Origin: Rhododendron vialii
Taxonomy: Eukaryota > Streptophyta > Magnoliopsida > Ericales > Ericaceae
Assembly: GCF_030253575.1 (NCBI RefSeq)
Contig: NC_080560.1
Coordinates: 42,795,001 to 42,859,000 of the forward strand
Reading direction: 5' to 3'
Length of the DNA stretch: 64,000 nucleotides
Shown here: one piece after another, positions 24,430 through 36,860 of the stretch
How positions within the stretch are numbered: the stretch's first letter is position 1
Layout of the letters: the number at the start of each line of letters is the position of its first letter
The notes under the pieces: model-generated
What the model saw: the letters and a program-made list of their open reading frames with translations, nothing else
Told to the model about the DNA's origin: nothing
The model's database searches: none
Translations under genes and position numbers: made by a program

Positions 24430-26770
24430 TTTAATGAAATGCAGTGGTCGATACTTAGAAAAATTGTAAGTAGATCTCGATGCCAAAGTGGAGCATGACA
24501 CAACTTTGGATGCTTTCAGCAACCGAGAAAGCAGTAGCAATCAAGGGAGGAACCTAGTTGGAGAACAGCGATGGGTACAGGTTAGTAATCTTCAAAGAAA
24601 TTTGGTAAGAAGATTTTTTAGAGAACTTGACAAACACCATTCAATGAGGAAGGCAAACAGTTCACTGATCAAGTCGGCTCAGAGGGCGTCCTAACCATTT
24701 TTTCACTGAGGATTAAGGTGGCACTTCACAAAAATGTTACTCCACGTGGGGAAATTTCTAAGATATTATCTCGGGAGCTGCATGTGAATCTAGGTTTTGA
24801 GGATGACATTTATGCACACATTTGCATTTGTTAAGGATCTTGTCTATGTGGGAATTATGGAAGCCAGAGAGATGTGAAGAACCTATGGCATTGTAGGAAG
24901 GGTCACCAAGAAATTGCAAGGGACACAAAGTATGGGATTTGCCACCCAAGGCACTAATACAGGCAGAGTCTTGGCTAATATTGGAGTAAACTAAACAAAC
25001 TAGAACAAGAGTCAAAAGGACTCCAGCGAAGAATTCAGCATAAGAACAGCAGTACATGTTGTATTAACGGTGACAGGCTCCACATGAGTAGGAACAACAG
25101 GTGCTTGAACAAAGAAATGCCTTCGTGACCTATTTAAAGGTGATTCAGGTGCGCCCACGGTGAGAGTAGAATTTGGATCTTTACCCAGACTCCAATGGCA
25201 CAGTCTCAAGAAAAGGAGACTACAGATGACGCAAGTGTGTCCAGCTTGGAGAAGTTGTATGCATTCATTTTGCCTCAAACCAGTGGGGCCCATTTATTTT
25301 AATGGACAAGATGTGAACAATCCAAGCGTTCCGAATGTGGTTAGCCATTTGGACGCAATTTTAACTACCGCTGTGGAATCTGCGAAGAAGCTGTATATTA
25401 TGGAGAATCATTAACCCACTTGTTTCGGGTCAAGGCAACGTTGCTGCTTCAAGTAAGCCCTCTCCCTTTTATCGGGATGTTAGAGAAGGGATACAAAAGA
25501 TGCCCTGAAATATTGGAGAAAGCTTATGCCACTGGGAGCATCCATGTGAAATTCATTGGTTTGATACTTTATTTGGTGAACAAAGGGCTTGCAAGGCTAT
25601 GGAGAAACTCTCTTGAGGATGATATACATAGTGGCAATTGGTTTTTTCATCTTTAAGATCAACAGTGAGGAGGAGATTGATGAAATTCTGGAGAAAGATT
25701 CTATCGCTTAAGGGGATGGTTTATTTTTGTGAGAAATAGCAATGGCTTTTAAAGTTGTCGTAAATTCCCTCTTAGTGTGCCATTTTGATGAAGTTATACA
25801 ACGTTCCTCTGAAACTGTGGTCTCAGGTTAGGTTCGGGAGTAGTAGCTGACCTCTTGTAGAACCTCTTCTAGAAGAAGGCTCAACTTTCCAGGTTTTATA
25901 TTCATGTGCCGGCCAATTAAGAACTTTCTAAAATTTAAAGTAACACAGGATATCGAGCCACAAGCGAATTCAAGCAAACTAGAGGCTACAAAGGATCTTC
26001 CCATTGTGTCTATGGTCAGCCAACCGAAGTTTGTCCCAAAGCCATTCAAAAGGTTCAAATGCACTCTTCTTCACGAACAATAATGAAAGAGAAATAGCTT
26101 CCAAGTGAGATCTCTGAAGAAGCATCGACTAAATCAACTAAGATAACAAAGAAAAAAGGAGCTACCTTTGATTTATCAAACCAATGGTTAACACTGTTGT
26201 CCAATGTCCGAGCGACTAGTAGAAAAAAGGACAAACCTTTTGACATCTTGCTTTGATTACTGTGACAACGTTAATCCCTGTCCTCAAAAAGATGGGGGAC
26301 ACATGACGACACTACAGCACATTAGATGAAGCAAATTGTCCCCTAGCTATGGATGGGAAGTGACAGTGGCAGACAACCAATCTTAAAATCCAACTTAACT
26401 TGTAGAAAACTTGAGGGAAAAAGATCAAAAATCAAACAAGTTACAGGAAAAGGCTTACTTATCTGATTGGGAAAAGGGCCGCGGGTCTTTTAGTTGTTCT
26501 TTAACCTATTTAGCTTTTGTCGTGCCTCCTTCTTTGTATGTAACAGATCATCCTTTCGCCTTTTCTTCTAATTGTTCTGTTGTGTGTAAGAGATTGTGCC
26601 TTAGCTTTTACCCTCTCGGGTTGTAAGAGTCTCTTGACTCTCTTCCTAGGTTAGCTTGAAATTGCTTGTCAACATGTTGGTGACCACTTTACCTATGTTT
26701 TGAACTTTGTTGTCTACCTTTTTTTCCGCAATAGAACCAGTCTTGCCAAAACAAAACAAAAAAAAAGCGG
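24430..26770 (+). mobile_element. Probable decayed LINE in BRWD 5'UTR intron
   Basis: A long non-homologous block within the 4.35-kb 5'UTR intron. Its right end reads as a plant LINE 3'UTR: a T-rich stretch with TTGTATGTAACAG, TAACCTATTTAGC and a terminal CTTGCCAAAACAAAAC A-rich tail ending near 26765. Several disrupted frames occur on the + strand (24488-24694, 25160-25414, 25420-25656). None shows a reverse-transcriptase motif I can name. Class and left boundary are uncertain. Confidence 0.4.
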
Positions 26771-27339
26771 AGCAAATGTTATTGAAACGGATTTATTTCT
26801 TAACAGGAACATTGATGAATTGGCACCATTTCACAAGATAACAACAGATAACCTGTATCAATTACATGTATTACTAGAGACAGACAAGGAGTAGGTGAAG
26901 TAGGCGCCACATACTAGATTATGGAAATCTATGACATCTTCCCTCCCATCAAATTATACACAAGATTATTTGCAACGCCTCCATTAGGTTTTGAGAGGTC
27001 CAGGACCTTTGGCATTGTAATCAATGCCGGCGCAAAGCAAATAATGGAAACAATTTGAGATATCCTCTAACTCCCGATTCCAAACCCAATGAAAAGTCAA
27101 TTGGCGACCATGGACATTGCTAAATGCCTTCGGAAAATAGGCATAAAGTGAAGCGTACACAATGAAACGGACATAGCTAGAGTAAGCAACTTAAGTACAA
27201 ACCAAGAAAAGGAAAAAAGAAACCCGGATCAGAAAAATAACCTTTCAAATCATATGAAGAAGTTCAGCCGGATGGACAATCACCAGAAACACGAAATTGG
27301 TCTCCACAGATCCAAAACCCTGGCCCACCACAACCCATA

Positions 27340-28060
27340 AGCATTCACTGTGACATTCAAGACACCCCAAAATTTCAAGTTATTTCCACTTTCCACTGCC
27401 AAAAAAATGATCAAAATAAACCTAACCCAAAAGCACACTGTAACATTAAAAAACAAGTAATGAAAACAAATTTAAACCATAAGCATTCACTGCAACATCA
27501 AAGAAACACCAAAATTCAAACTATAATCGTTTTAAACCATAAGCATTCACTGCAACATCAAAGAAACACCAAAATTCAAACTATAATCGTATCCCCATGT
27601 CAGTACATAGTTTCAACAAGACAACAACACATGACCATTCACTGTAACATCAGAGAAACCCATAAAACTCAAGTTACATTCACTTTCCACCGCCAAAAAA
27701 CAATAAAAATAAATAAATCAACCCATAAGCACTCACTGTAACATCATAGAAAACCGAAAAATTCAAGTTACATTCACTTTCCCCCAACAAAAAACGATAA
27801 CCAAATAAACCCACAAGCATTCACTGTAACATTAGACAAAACCTCTAAATATTCCCTTTCCATACCCAAAAAACTATTTCAAAAAAAAATATAACAACTA
27901 CCCATTCATAAGCATTCACTGTAACATCAAACAAAACCTCTAAAAATATTACCTTTCCAAAACCAAAAGATAATTCCAAAAAAACAACAACAACTAGCAT
28001 ACACAAGCATTCACTGGTACATCAAAAGAAACCCCAAAATTCAACTCATTTCCACTTTCC
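27340..28060. repeat. Minisatellite in BRWD 5'UTR intron, about 9 units
   Basis: The core AAGCATTCACTGTAACATCA recurs near 27339, 27430, 27480, 27540, 27632, 27726, 27815, 27909 and 28005, at spacings of 50-97 bp. One 60-bp unit is repeated exactly back to back (27476-27535 and 27536-27595). The array ends about 130 bp from the exon-1 donor. Confidence 0.9.
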
Positions 28061-28187
28061 ACAACCAAACCAAATTCCAACAATAAATACAAACAAAATG
28101 GAGATCCAATCCAGACATGCATAAAACCCCTATCTTGAAAGGGCCAAGAAACGTGATTTCTATCAAATTGGAAACGAAAAGGAGTAC

Positions 28188-28260
28188 CTGCGCTAATGTC
28201 GATGTTTTACCGTTGAGTGAAGCAAAGGAAGACCGGAGAGGATGAAGAGGCGTAAGAGAT
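28188..28260 (-). promoter_or_regulatory. BRWD gene non-coding exon 1 and CT-rich leader
   Basis: Minus strand reads ...CATTAGCGCAG|GTACTCC, a good donor with the exon ending at 28188. The matching acceptor TTTTGTAG|GGAAT lies at 23840-23841, five bases before the ATG. Upstream (28256-28500 on the + strand) is GA/CT-rich, typical of plant core promoters. The outer limit of the exon is not determined. The 5'UTR intron is 4.35 kb (23840-28187). Confidence 0.6.
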
Positions 28261-28539
28261 TGAAGAATTTCAGTCAGGGAATATATATAGAGAGAGAGAG
28301 AAAGAGAGTGAGAGAGAATATATATGAGTGAGGGTGTATGTGTAGAGAGAGAAAGAGAGAGTAGTGGATGTACGAGGAGAGGAATTTTATTAGATATGGT
28401 GGAGGGAGCTCGGTGGTTTTGTATTCGGGGCTCTGTAGTTGATTTTGAGAGAGAGAGAGAGAGAGAGAGAGAGGGATGAAGGAGAGAACAGCGTGAGAGA
28501 GGAGAGAGAAGGGGTCGAACGAAGGCGTTTTAAAATCTT

Positions 28540-28990
28540 TATGCCCACTCCTAGGAAGATGCGTTTGAGGGCACAACTGAAAGCATTCGAAGTGTGTGGG
28601 TAGTTGGGGAAATACTCAAAAAAGTTCTTGAGTTTGACTTTGGTTTTATTAGTACATTATTTAACTCTAAATTTATATGGTTTTGAATTACACCCCAATA
28701 TACTCTCGGATCAAACGATTGTCCTCCTTTGATTAGTTGCCCTAACAGAGAGAGTTAATTTATCTTTAAATATAGTTCGTCTCTTTCCCTCTCTCTCCCT
28801 CCCTCCCCCCCCCTCTCTCTCTCTCTATATATATATTTAACCATATGATCCTTTTTTTCTTTTTCAGCAAAGACGAGAGAGAGAGACAACAAATAGAAAA
28901 TGGTTGAACAAAGTGTTTTATGCCCACTTCTTCAAAGATGTGTTGAGGACACAATTGAAAAATATAAAATTATGTGGATAGTTGGTAAAA
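28540..28990. repeat. Local duplication upstream of the BRWD gene
   Basis: 28545-28605 (TTTATGCCCACTCCTAGGAA...GTGTGTGGGTAGTTGG) recurs at 28917-28987 (TTTATGCCCACTTCTTCAAA...TATGTGGATAGTTGG). Both copies have GA/CT microsatellites on the left. This looks like a duplicated promoter-distal segment. Confidence 0.7.
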
Positions 28991-29411
28991 GCTTAAATTA
29001 AACTCATCATCATGCATAAACGTGTGAAATAATTATGAAATAGGTTGTAGGAATTATTTTGAGGCACACCCAAACTGGTCAGAACTTCCACCATTACCGA
29101 AAAGAGGTGATGTTTAAAAAGACTAGGGGTTGAGCGGAAAAAAAAACTAGAAGTACAAAATTCAATTTATACTATGAAAAACACATTGTATGGTGCAAAA
29201 AAACAATGTAAATTTACGTCTAATATGCTTATCACCAAGATTAAAAATAAATAAAATTGGTCTAGTTGGATTGATTAAAAAAAAACTAATTTATGTCAAA
29301 ACATTGACTGCCGCATATTATGCATTGTCAAATTAAAGGTGGAATATGCAAATATGCAGAAAGGAGTCCATCATTTAATCTTTAAATATAGTTCATCGTA
29401 ATTTTAAATAG

Positions 29412-29520
29412 TCGCAAGTGGAGCAGTAACTCAGTGGTAGACGTTATGTACTCTCATGCATTTGACGGGGCTTCAAACTTCACTAATTACAACCAACATT
29501 GTTGATTTTTCGTCGAGAAA
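29412..29520 (+). mobile_element. tRNA-derived SINE (probable)
   Basis: GTGGAGCAGTAACTCAGTGG at 29416 resembles a tRNA A box, and GGGGCTTCAAACTTC at about 29466 a decayed B box, followed by a T-rich tail and AAAAAA at 29518-29524. No exact TSD found. Confidence 0.45.
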
Positions 29521-29524
29521 AAAA

Positions 29525-30300
29525 CTACTGTATTTAAAAAGTCTCTCTTTTTAATTCTCGTCGTGATTCTAAGGAGTTTTGTTGGGATGTCAAAATGGCC
29601 TTGGGCCTGGATGTAGAGCCCAGTTGCCAATTTGGTTCGATGGGGGTTTGGGCCGAGTCGAAGGTAGGGCTTTTAATTGGTTTACCAAACAAGGCATGCG
29701 ATTGCCCATCAACATGCATGGGCTGTTATTCTGATGGCCCAGCCCAATCTCATAATTGTCCACAATCTCTTAACCTAATAATAATAAACTTCAACCTTAA
29801 ATGGCTCATTGAATTCGGCCCAGCCTAATTGGTAGTCTCACCAGTAGGTCCAATACCCCTTTTTTTTTTTCCAATGGAGAAACAGCGGTATGCATATATT
29901 GAATCCCGACAATCAGATCTAAACATCTGGTATAACGGATTACACCCAAGATTCCTGAAAGTATACTTAAATCCTATAAGAGACTTATTATACGCCCACA
30001 TAGAGGAGACTTATTACATTCCCACAAGAGGGGATGAATTAACACAACCAAAAAAAAAACAATACAAAAGAACACATCCATCGCAACCATTCACCCACGT
30101 TATTCCAATGATGCAGAAATCTCCACCTGTAACACACGGATATGACAGTTGTGACTCAAAGGTGGTCACCCAACATACATTGACGTGGTAGACGGCGCTA
30201 GACTATGACGTACTACTACAACTAGATATCTCACTACTATCTCAATGTACAATACCAACAAGGTTGATCGATCCCCACTATCGAACAATGCATGAATTTG
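29525..30300. other. Intergenic with an unexplained open frame
   Basis: An open frame at 29829-30191 (+, 120 codons, no convincing start; first in-frame ATG at 29874) encodes a Tyr/Pro-rich sequence with no domain I recognise. The surrounding text has GGGCC/GGCCC words (29590-29830). Probably non-coding. Confidence 0.3.
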
Positions 30301-30319
30301 AAAATTTTCACCCCGTGGT

Positions 30320-30700
30320 ACTTTTTTTCGATAACTTACGGCGGTCATCATGGCAGTGGCAGTTTTTCGGATCCAGGTTGATGATGTTTCAAATTGGGTT
30401 TTGCTAGGGTTTGTTTTGGGCCTAAATGTATTGGGATGTTCCAATTATCTGGGTTTTCTAGATTTTTTGGCCTTTTGATGATTGGTTATTAATTGTTTGG
30501 GCTTGTCCCATTTTATTTGGGCTTTTAGGTCTTTTAGGTATTTGGGCTAGTCCCATTGGATTGTTCTTTGGTTGTCATCTTGTCAATCAAAGAATTGGGT
30601 CTTGGTCTCGGCATACATGCCGCTCTCCTTGATCCGTTAATCTTTGTACCCCGTTCAGAGATTAATAAAAAAAAATTTGCCGTTCAAAAAAAAAAAAGGT
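30320..30700 (+). mobile_element. LINE 3' end with poly(A)
   Basis: Repeated TTTGGGCTT/TTTAGGTCTTTT text leads to CTTTGTACCCCGTTCAGAGA, TTAATAAAAAAAA, TTTGCCGTTC and an A12 tract at about 30687-30698. This is a typical plant L1 3'UTR ending with an adenylate tail. 5'-truncated; no ORF retained. Confidence 0.6.
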
Positions 30701-30984
30701 CTAATAGATTGAGATTAGTTCGGATGATCAATCCCAACATTCACTAGCGGGGTTTCAACTAAAACCGTAACAAAGCCCGCCCAGTGAGTTTTTGTCCTCT
30801 GGGCAGGCAATTAATTAAGGTCCTCGATCCCATGGAATTTAGCCTCGTGGGGGCCGCCGGGTTGGGATTAACATCATAACAGTATATATATACTACCCTT
30901 AATTTCCCCACATGCAATAGTAATACTGCTTAGACGTTTCGATGGACGGGCTGCTATGCAAATGGCAATTACAAGTTGCATATA

Positions 30985-31260
30985 TATATTATGGTATGGA
31001 CACCAGAAAAGCCGCATGTGTTAGCTAGGTAGCACCACATCAGGAAAAGAAAAGCCGCCATCATCAAAGTAGTGGAGTAATAATATATATAATAGCAACA
31101 AGCTAGCTAGTTGCATTATGGGACACCAGAAAAGCCGCATGTGTTGGTAGGCTAGCACCGTACATCACATGTTCAAATTCAAATTCTCAGGAAAATAAAA
31201 GCCGCCATCAAAGTAGTACAGTAAATATAATAGCCCAACAAGTTGCATTTATATATATAT
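30985..31260. repeat. Tandem duplication, about 135-bp unit
   Basis: GGACACCAGAAAAGCCGCAT at about 30998 and again at 31120, each followed by a diverged copy of TAGCACC...AAAGCCGCCATC...AAAGTAGT...AACAAG...GTTGCAT. No gene. Confidence 0.85.
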
Positions 31261-31349
31261 GGCACTCATATATAGTATGTTCATGATATATAAATTCCTA
31301 AAGTTCATAATGAACGGCTTCTTTTATATATATATATATATATATATAC

Positions 31350-31734
31350 AGAAATCTTCAGGTTCTTCAGGTAAGAACCTTAAAATAAGGACCTTATATG
31401 CGGACATTTCATTTCTCGCCTTTCCCGATCGGATTTCGATGATCCGAGCCGCTCAATGTGTTCAGAACGTGATTTTAAGAGTACCCATGAGAAATCGGTA
31501 AAAAAAATGACCGGGAAGGGCTTGATTTGAGCAGTTGTTATTTGAACCGTTAGATAAAAAATAAACAAAAACTGCTCGGATGAAGCCTTTCCCGGTCTTT
31601 TTTTTTTGCTGATTTCTCTCAATTGACCCTAAAATCACGTTCTGAACACATTGAGCGGCTTGGATCATCGAAATTCAATTGAAAAAAGGAGGTCCGCATT
31701 TTATTAAAATAAGGTAGTCCTTCTAAAAAGGGGA

Positions 31735-31735
<1 letters not shown>
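31350..31735. mobile_element. Foldback/MITE-like inverted repeat
   Basis: The left arm GATGATCCGAGCCGCTCAAT...GTTCAGAACGTGATTTTA (31438-31480) is the inverse of the right arm TAAAATCACGTTCTGAACAC...TTGAGCGGCTTGGATCATC (31630-31670). Outer arms also pair (ATGCGGAC at 31396 with GTCCGCAT at 31692). The element sits between two TA microsatellites (31323-31349 and 31738-31772), so a TA target is likely. Exact ends cannot be fixed within the TA tracts. Confidence 0.8.

Positions 31736-31737
<2 letters not shown>

Positions 31738-31772
<35 letters not shown>
31738..31772. repeat. (TA)n microsatellite
   Basis: About 35 bp of TATATA at the right edge of the foldback element. A shorter TA tract at 31323-31349 is at its left edge. 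Confidence 0.95.
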
Positions 31773-31774
<2 letters not shown>

Positions 31775-31776
<2 letters not shown>

Positions 31777-33620
31777 GTTCAAACTTTGCATAATATAGGC
31801 ACGCATTGGCGGACGCAGAGTTTCTATGATAGAGAAGTTTCATAAAATAATTATTAAAAAAATTCGGATGGTTAAGATAAGGAAATCATGATAGTTTTTA
31901 CTGTACAAGTTACTTAAATATTATAAGGGCCGAATTGAAGTGATATATATATTCTTTTACATATACATTCGAATTTATACAAGGTACTATTCATTTATCG
32001 AAACTCGAGGTGGTCGCGGCCCCATCCGCCTTCGCCTCCATCCGTCCCTGCAAGTGCAGGTGGTTAATTACATCCCCAATTAGATTTTGAAAGCGTCTGC
32101 CAGTATTTCGTTAATATTTCTCTATCATCAAATTACTAGTACATAAATCCTACTAATTAATGCATGCCCATCCATGGTGACACATTATATGAAACGACGC
32201 TAAACGAAACCTGATATAAAAAATTTCACATTGCTTTGTATTTTTACATACAGAGCTAGCTAGAGGCAAGATCGAGCATCACTTATTATACGCGCACATG
32301 TTAGGAGTTGCGGGTTAATTAAGAAGTGTCAAAGTGTCGTCATGAATCTAAGTTATTAGCGTTCTTCATCGATATCAATTGAGTCCCATAGTCAAGATTT
32401 GCGGGATTTAGCATTGTGTTATGTAATTAGATTGTGCATGTGTTTTATGATGAAGATAACTATCATCCTCTTGTAAGTTGGCCACTTGCATGGAATATTG
32501 TTTGGTAAGTAGGGTACATCTTCTTTCGGCATGTAGGGTTCCACTCTAGCAAGTAAAAAGGGCAATACCGTTTTCAATGTTCCTAAACAATGAATGTAGA
32601 CCAAAGTGGACGCACATGATATTTTTGACTGGAACCTCCACCCAAAATGTGTTCAAAACTTGACAACTTTTTAGAATCGGGCAGCTAGAGAGAAATTTAT
32701 TGTGAATTTCCTAATTCCGACATGGATGATCTGTCTTAGACCGTACAAAGAGGGAAATAATCAAGATGCGTGTAATTAAGCTTGCGTGGACACTCCTGAT
32801 CGTCAAACCAGAAAAAAGAAAAATGATTTTTAGCATATAGCTAGCTACCCCCTTATCCTTGAGAATTAGCCCTTTTGCAACTTGCATTAATTGCTCTTTA
32901 TGAGGGAATGTCCAATTTAATTAATAACAAACAAGCTACAACCAAATATTAGCCATAATAATTAACAATGTGATTAATTTTACGGTTTTACCCCAGTTCA
33001 TATTCCAAATCTGATATGGTTTACGAACATACTAAAATTCATCAAGCATGTACCGGAAAAGCCAAAAAGGCCAATGGTATTCCTTTATCTACGTCCCTCT
33101 GTTAAATGCATGAGACAAAATCAGTTTGAATTTTGAAGCACACAAACGATTGATTTTTGATTATTGATTACATTGGATAAAAAATAAAAAAAAAGGATCA
33201 AAGTTTTCTGAACAGATGATATCGTGGTCGAAATGTATTAATTCAAAGTAACCTGCCCAACTGATCGAATTGTTACAATGATTATTAATTTATATTCCTG
33301 TTTTTTGATAAATCGGTGTCCGACTACACCAATTAACCAATCTAGAGATCTAATTCCACCGTCCACTAGCTAGCAGAGGCGCCAATCAATATTGGGACAA
33401 AGCCCCGTATAGATTGGACTAATCCTGTTGTCAAATTACTTCTACTGCACAAACCGTCGGGCTTTATCTGTGTCCTTTTTTTACCAGCAAAGAAGAGCAA
33501 TATTTCTATAGATAAACAAAGAAACGTTATTTTATATGGGGATGCATAAAGTTGATCAATGGGTAAAATAAAATAAAATGGATGTTGCCACGAAATTCCA
33601 GATATAGAAAAGGCATCTCC
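31775..33620. other. Intergenic region upstream of the glucanase
   Basis: AT-rich, no gene or clear element end. A short minus-strand open frame at 32419-32604 has no recognisable domain. The last few hundred bases presumably include the glucanase promoter. Confidence 0.5.
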
Positions 33621-33626
33621 TAGGTC

Positions 33627-33633
33627 TATATAA
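33627..33633 (+). promoter_or_regulatory. TATA box of glucanase gene
   Basis: TATATAAAG lies 77 bp before the ATG at 33704, so the expected start is about 30 bp downstream near 33660. A matching TATATAAAA precedes the paralogue at 63658 by the same distance. Confidence 0.75.
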
Positions 33634-33703
33634 AGAACCCTAATGCTTGTGAGTGAAAATTACCTTCACTCTCAAAACCAACTCCTAAGCCTTATTCATT
33701 TTT

Positions 33704-33815
33704 ATGAACATGGCTCCCTTAACTAGCATTAGTCCTAGTACTTCTTTCATGGCTGCCGCCTTGCTTCTTATTGGATCAATATTCATTTCGAACCTTGAAA
33801 TAACAGGTCGACCCT

Positions 33816-33846
<31 letters not shown>

Positions 33847-35305
33847 TGGCAGGCCAATTCATGGATGCATAAACTGCTAAATTTCATATCACTCTTTTAC
33901 ACTTCGAGTGCTATTTATTAAGATTGTACTTATTAATTTTCTTGCAATTACTAATTTATTTATATGTTCGGTGAACTTTTTCTAGCTTTTTGCTGAAAAG
34001 TTTAGTTTCCGAAATTTATCTCGTCTAACTGAATTTGAAATTAAACTAGCTAAATCTTTTCGTTTCAAAGATCCAGACAAAAAAAAAAAAGGCCTTTTTT
34101 CGTGTGGATGGTCCAAACTCAACGTTTTCAGGGCAAAAAAAAAAAACTTCATTTAAGTATGTTGTTTTTCTGCAAGAAAAGTAGCGTTAGCTAGTTAGTG
34201 AGTTAGATCACTTGAAGTTATTTTGATGCCGCCGCAGTCATCAGCAATTGACTACACGACCATTAATTGACAAGATTGAATTGATTTTATACATGCAGGT
34301 GCAGGGCCAGTCGGTGTATGCTACGGAATGATGGGCAACAATCTCCCACCAGCATCAGACGTCGTAGCTCTCTACAAACAACACAGAATCGCACGGATGA
34401 GAATCTACGATCCAGATCAAAGGGCCCTACAAGCACTGAGAGGATCCAACATTGAGCTCATGATAGGGGTCCCAAACGGAGATCTCCAAAGTCTGTCTAA
34501 CCCTTCAAATGCTAATTCTTGGGTTCAAAGAAATATAAAGAGTTATTGGCCGGACGTTAAGTTCCGTTACATAGCCGTTGGAAATGAAGTTAGCCCTAAT
34601 TCCGGGACTGCACACTTTGTTCTTCCTGCCATGAGGAACGTTTACAATGCCCTTGCTTCAGCCGGTCTTAGCCAAATCAAGGTCTCAACTGCAATTGACA
34701 CGACCCTCATCGGGACATCCTACCCTCCATCCCAAGGTAATTTCAGAGACGACTACCGGTGGTATTTGGACCCGATTATCTGGTTCTTGAGCGACGCTAA
34801 GTCCCCAGTGCTCGCCAACATCTACCCTTATTTTGCCCACACAGGCAACCCCGGTTCCATCTCGCTCGAGTATGCCTTGTTCAGATCCTCATCAGTGGTC
34901 GTGTGGGATGGCAGTCGTGGGTACCAAAACCTATTTGACGCCATGCTTGATAGTCTGATCGCCGCGCTGGGGAGGGCTTGGGGTGGCCACCTAGAGGTGG
35001 TGATATCCGAGACTGGGTGGCCATCGGCAGGTGGGGCCGCGACTTCAGTGGATAATGCGGCCACTTACGTCGATAACATGATTCGACATGCGAAAAAAGG
35101 AACTCCCATGAGGCCCAACAAGGCCATTGAGACTTACATATTTGCCATGTTTGATGAGAACAACAAAGAGCCTGCATACGAAAAACATTTCGGACAATTC
35201 TACCCTAATAAACAAGCGAAATGGCCACTCGATTTCTCTGGCGAAAGGATTTGGGATATCTCTGCTGAAAATAACACTTCAGTTTATCTGAGCAGCGACA
35301 TGTAA
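33704..35305 (+). CDS. Beta-1,3-glucanase (GH17), two exons
   Basis: Exons 33704-33806 and 34299-35305 (donor ACAG|GTCG, acceptor GCAG|GTGC, phase 1) give 369 aa. This is the standard plant glucanase layout, with an intron near the end of the signal peptide. Residues 1-35 form a hydrophobic secretion signal. The mature enzyme starts around GPVGVCYG and ends without a CBM43 domain or clear GPI signal. Catalytic acid/base is E131 in AVGNEVSP; nucleophile is E272 in [13 protein letters not shown], the GH17 signature. It cleaves 1,3-beta-glucan (callose, fungal wall) in the apoplast or vacuole and resembles PR-2 proteins. The first ATG (33704) is 77 bp after the TATA box. No frame defects. It is the only intact member of a degraded tandem cluster in this window. 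Confidence 0.95.
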
Positions 35306-35457
35306 TTTCTTTTTTTGTTTTGAAAGTGTTTTTAATAAGAGACTCAATTAATAACATGTGTGTGTTTTGATACTGCGATGTAATATTAACTAGTGATTTG
35401 AAGGCAAATGTACCATGTTGCAGTAATTTTTCATGTACTTGTTGCAGTGTAATTTCT

Positions 35458-35463
35458 AAATAA
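35458..35463 (+). terminator. Polyadenylation signal of glucanase
   Basis: AATAAA about 150 bp after the stop. The pseudogene at 59-61 kb keeps the same signal (GAATAAAGTGG near 61561). Confidence 0.6.
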
Positions 35464-36860
35464 AGTGATCGCCTAATGTTATGATTCTATCGTTTTTGTT
35501 GAATATTTTTTGGCCCAGCGATAGACACTAAGTCACAGAACTCGCATGCGCGTGAGTGGGCCGGAGCACGAACATGAAAGCGTCTTTGAAATACATCTCA
35601 AAATGCTAAAATTTGCGAGTATGAGAATTAAGAGCGCGAATGTAAAGAGAAAATTAAAAATGGGAGCACAGTGCATTTTGAAATGTATTTATCGATAAAA
35701 CACATGGTATTTAAAATGTACTTACATAAATTTATGTGGTCACGAAAGTACTAGTACTATTTTAAAGCAGTGATGGGCTGATCCAGTAGCCGACAGTGTT
35801 TTTTTATTTTAGGTGAAATATGTGGCCACCATTTCATAGGTAAAGTCCCCTGCGGAAACCATGAGGAAGCCGCCATCGCATAACATAATTAAAAAGAGAG
35901 AGTAACACGTTGCACTACTAATGATGATCAGTCCAAATTCATGAATTCTTAAAGAATAGAGTAGCATAGGGGATGCAGGTTTCGAGTTTCTCACCATTTA
36001 CTTTTGTTTGGTATGGAGGTAGTAACCTTTTTAGGTATGTAGCTAGGCTAGGATACCATTTCCAATTTCTACTTAATTTGATCAAATTTGTCTATGCATG
36101 GTTGGTTACTAAAAGTAGTCTAAGAAAGAGGCTTGATAGTGGAGTATTTTGTTTGACTTGAAACTCTACCCTTGTCCACCCAAAATTCAACTGTAGGGTT
36201 TTAACATATACTAGCTAATTATGTCCCCTGCCACTTGCAAGCCTTCTTTATGCACAAATGTCCAAAGCTTTAAATGATCACAAACAAAATTACCAAACTT
36301 TGGCAATTAATATATAGAATATGATCATTGATTTGCCCTAATCTACTCCCTAAGTTATATATGCTTGTCAATTTAAGAAAATTATCAAGGGTATATATAG
36401 CGCTTGAGAAAATGTTACAATCGAAAAACGTTAGCGATGATACTATAGACCACACACACGAAGCAGATATCAAGGCACGATCGAGCTAGTGACAGTAGAC
36501 ATGGACGAAAGACAACAGACTTTTGAAAATAGATGGCTAATCCAAATTATATGGGATATATGCTTATTTTGAATTGATTTGTAGTTATGCTACTGCGATA
36601 AAGTCTTGTTGGGATTGTGAAGCCTGATTTGGCCTTGAATTGCCCACTTTACTGATATTACGGTAATCGGTGATATAAATTTTAATCTGAAAATACATGT
36701 TATACGCAGCCGATGTAACTTGTACTTGAAACTTTTAGTGCTATTTTAAAGCAGTGATGGGCTGATCGAGCAGCCGGCAGTATTCTTTATTTTAGGTGAA
36801 ATATGTGGCCACCATTTCCTAGGTATGCGTCCACTATGGATACCAGAGGAAGCCGCCACC
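35464..36860. repeat. Glucanase 3'-flank duplicated at 61.5-63.0 kb
   Basis: Most of 35500-36720 aligns with 61620-62960 (e.g. CTTTGGCAATTAATATATAG versus CATTGGAAACTAAATATATAG; TGTCCAAAGCTTTAAATGAT in both). Within it a block starting AGCAGTGATGGGCTGATC and containing ATGTGGCCACCATTTC occurs at 35766, again at 36750 and at 62027. No gene is seen in either copy. Confidence 0.9.

Noticed and set aside
27460..27741. 93-codon frame with repeated NHKHSLQHQRNTKIQ peptide
   Set aside because: Direct translation of the intron minisatellite; the period of 60 bp keeps the frame open by chance.
29412..29485. Functional tRNA gene
   Set aside because: Only A- and B-box-like words; the flanking arms do not form an acceptor stem, so a SINE head is more likely.
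34881..35177. Antisense open frames across the glucanase exon
   Set aside because: Mirror frames of a conserved GH17 coding exon, no domain of their own.
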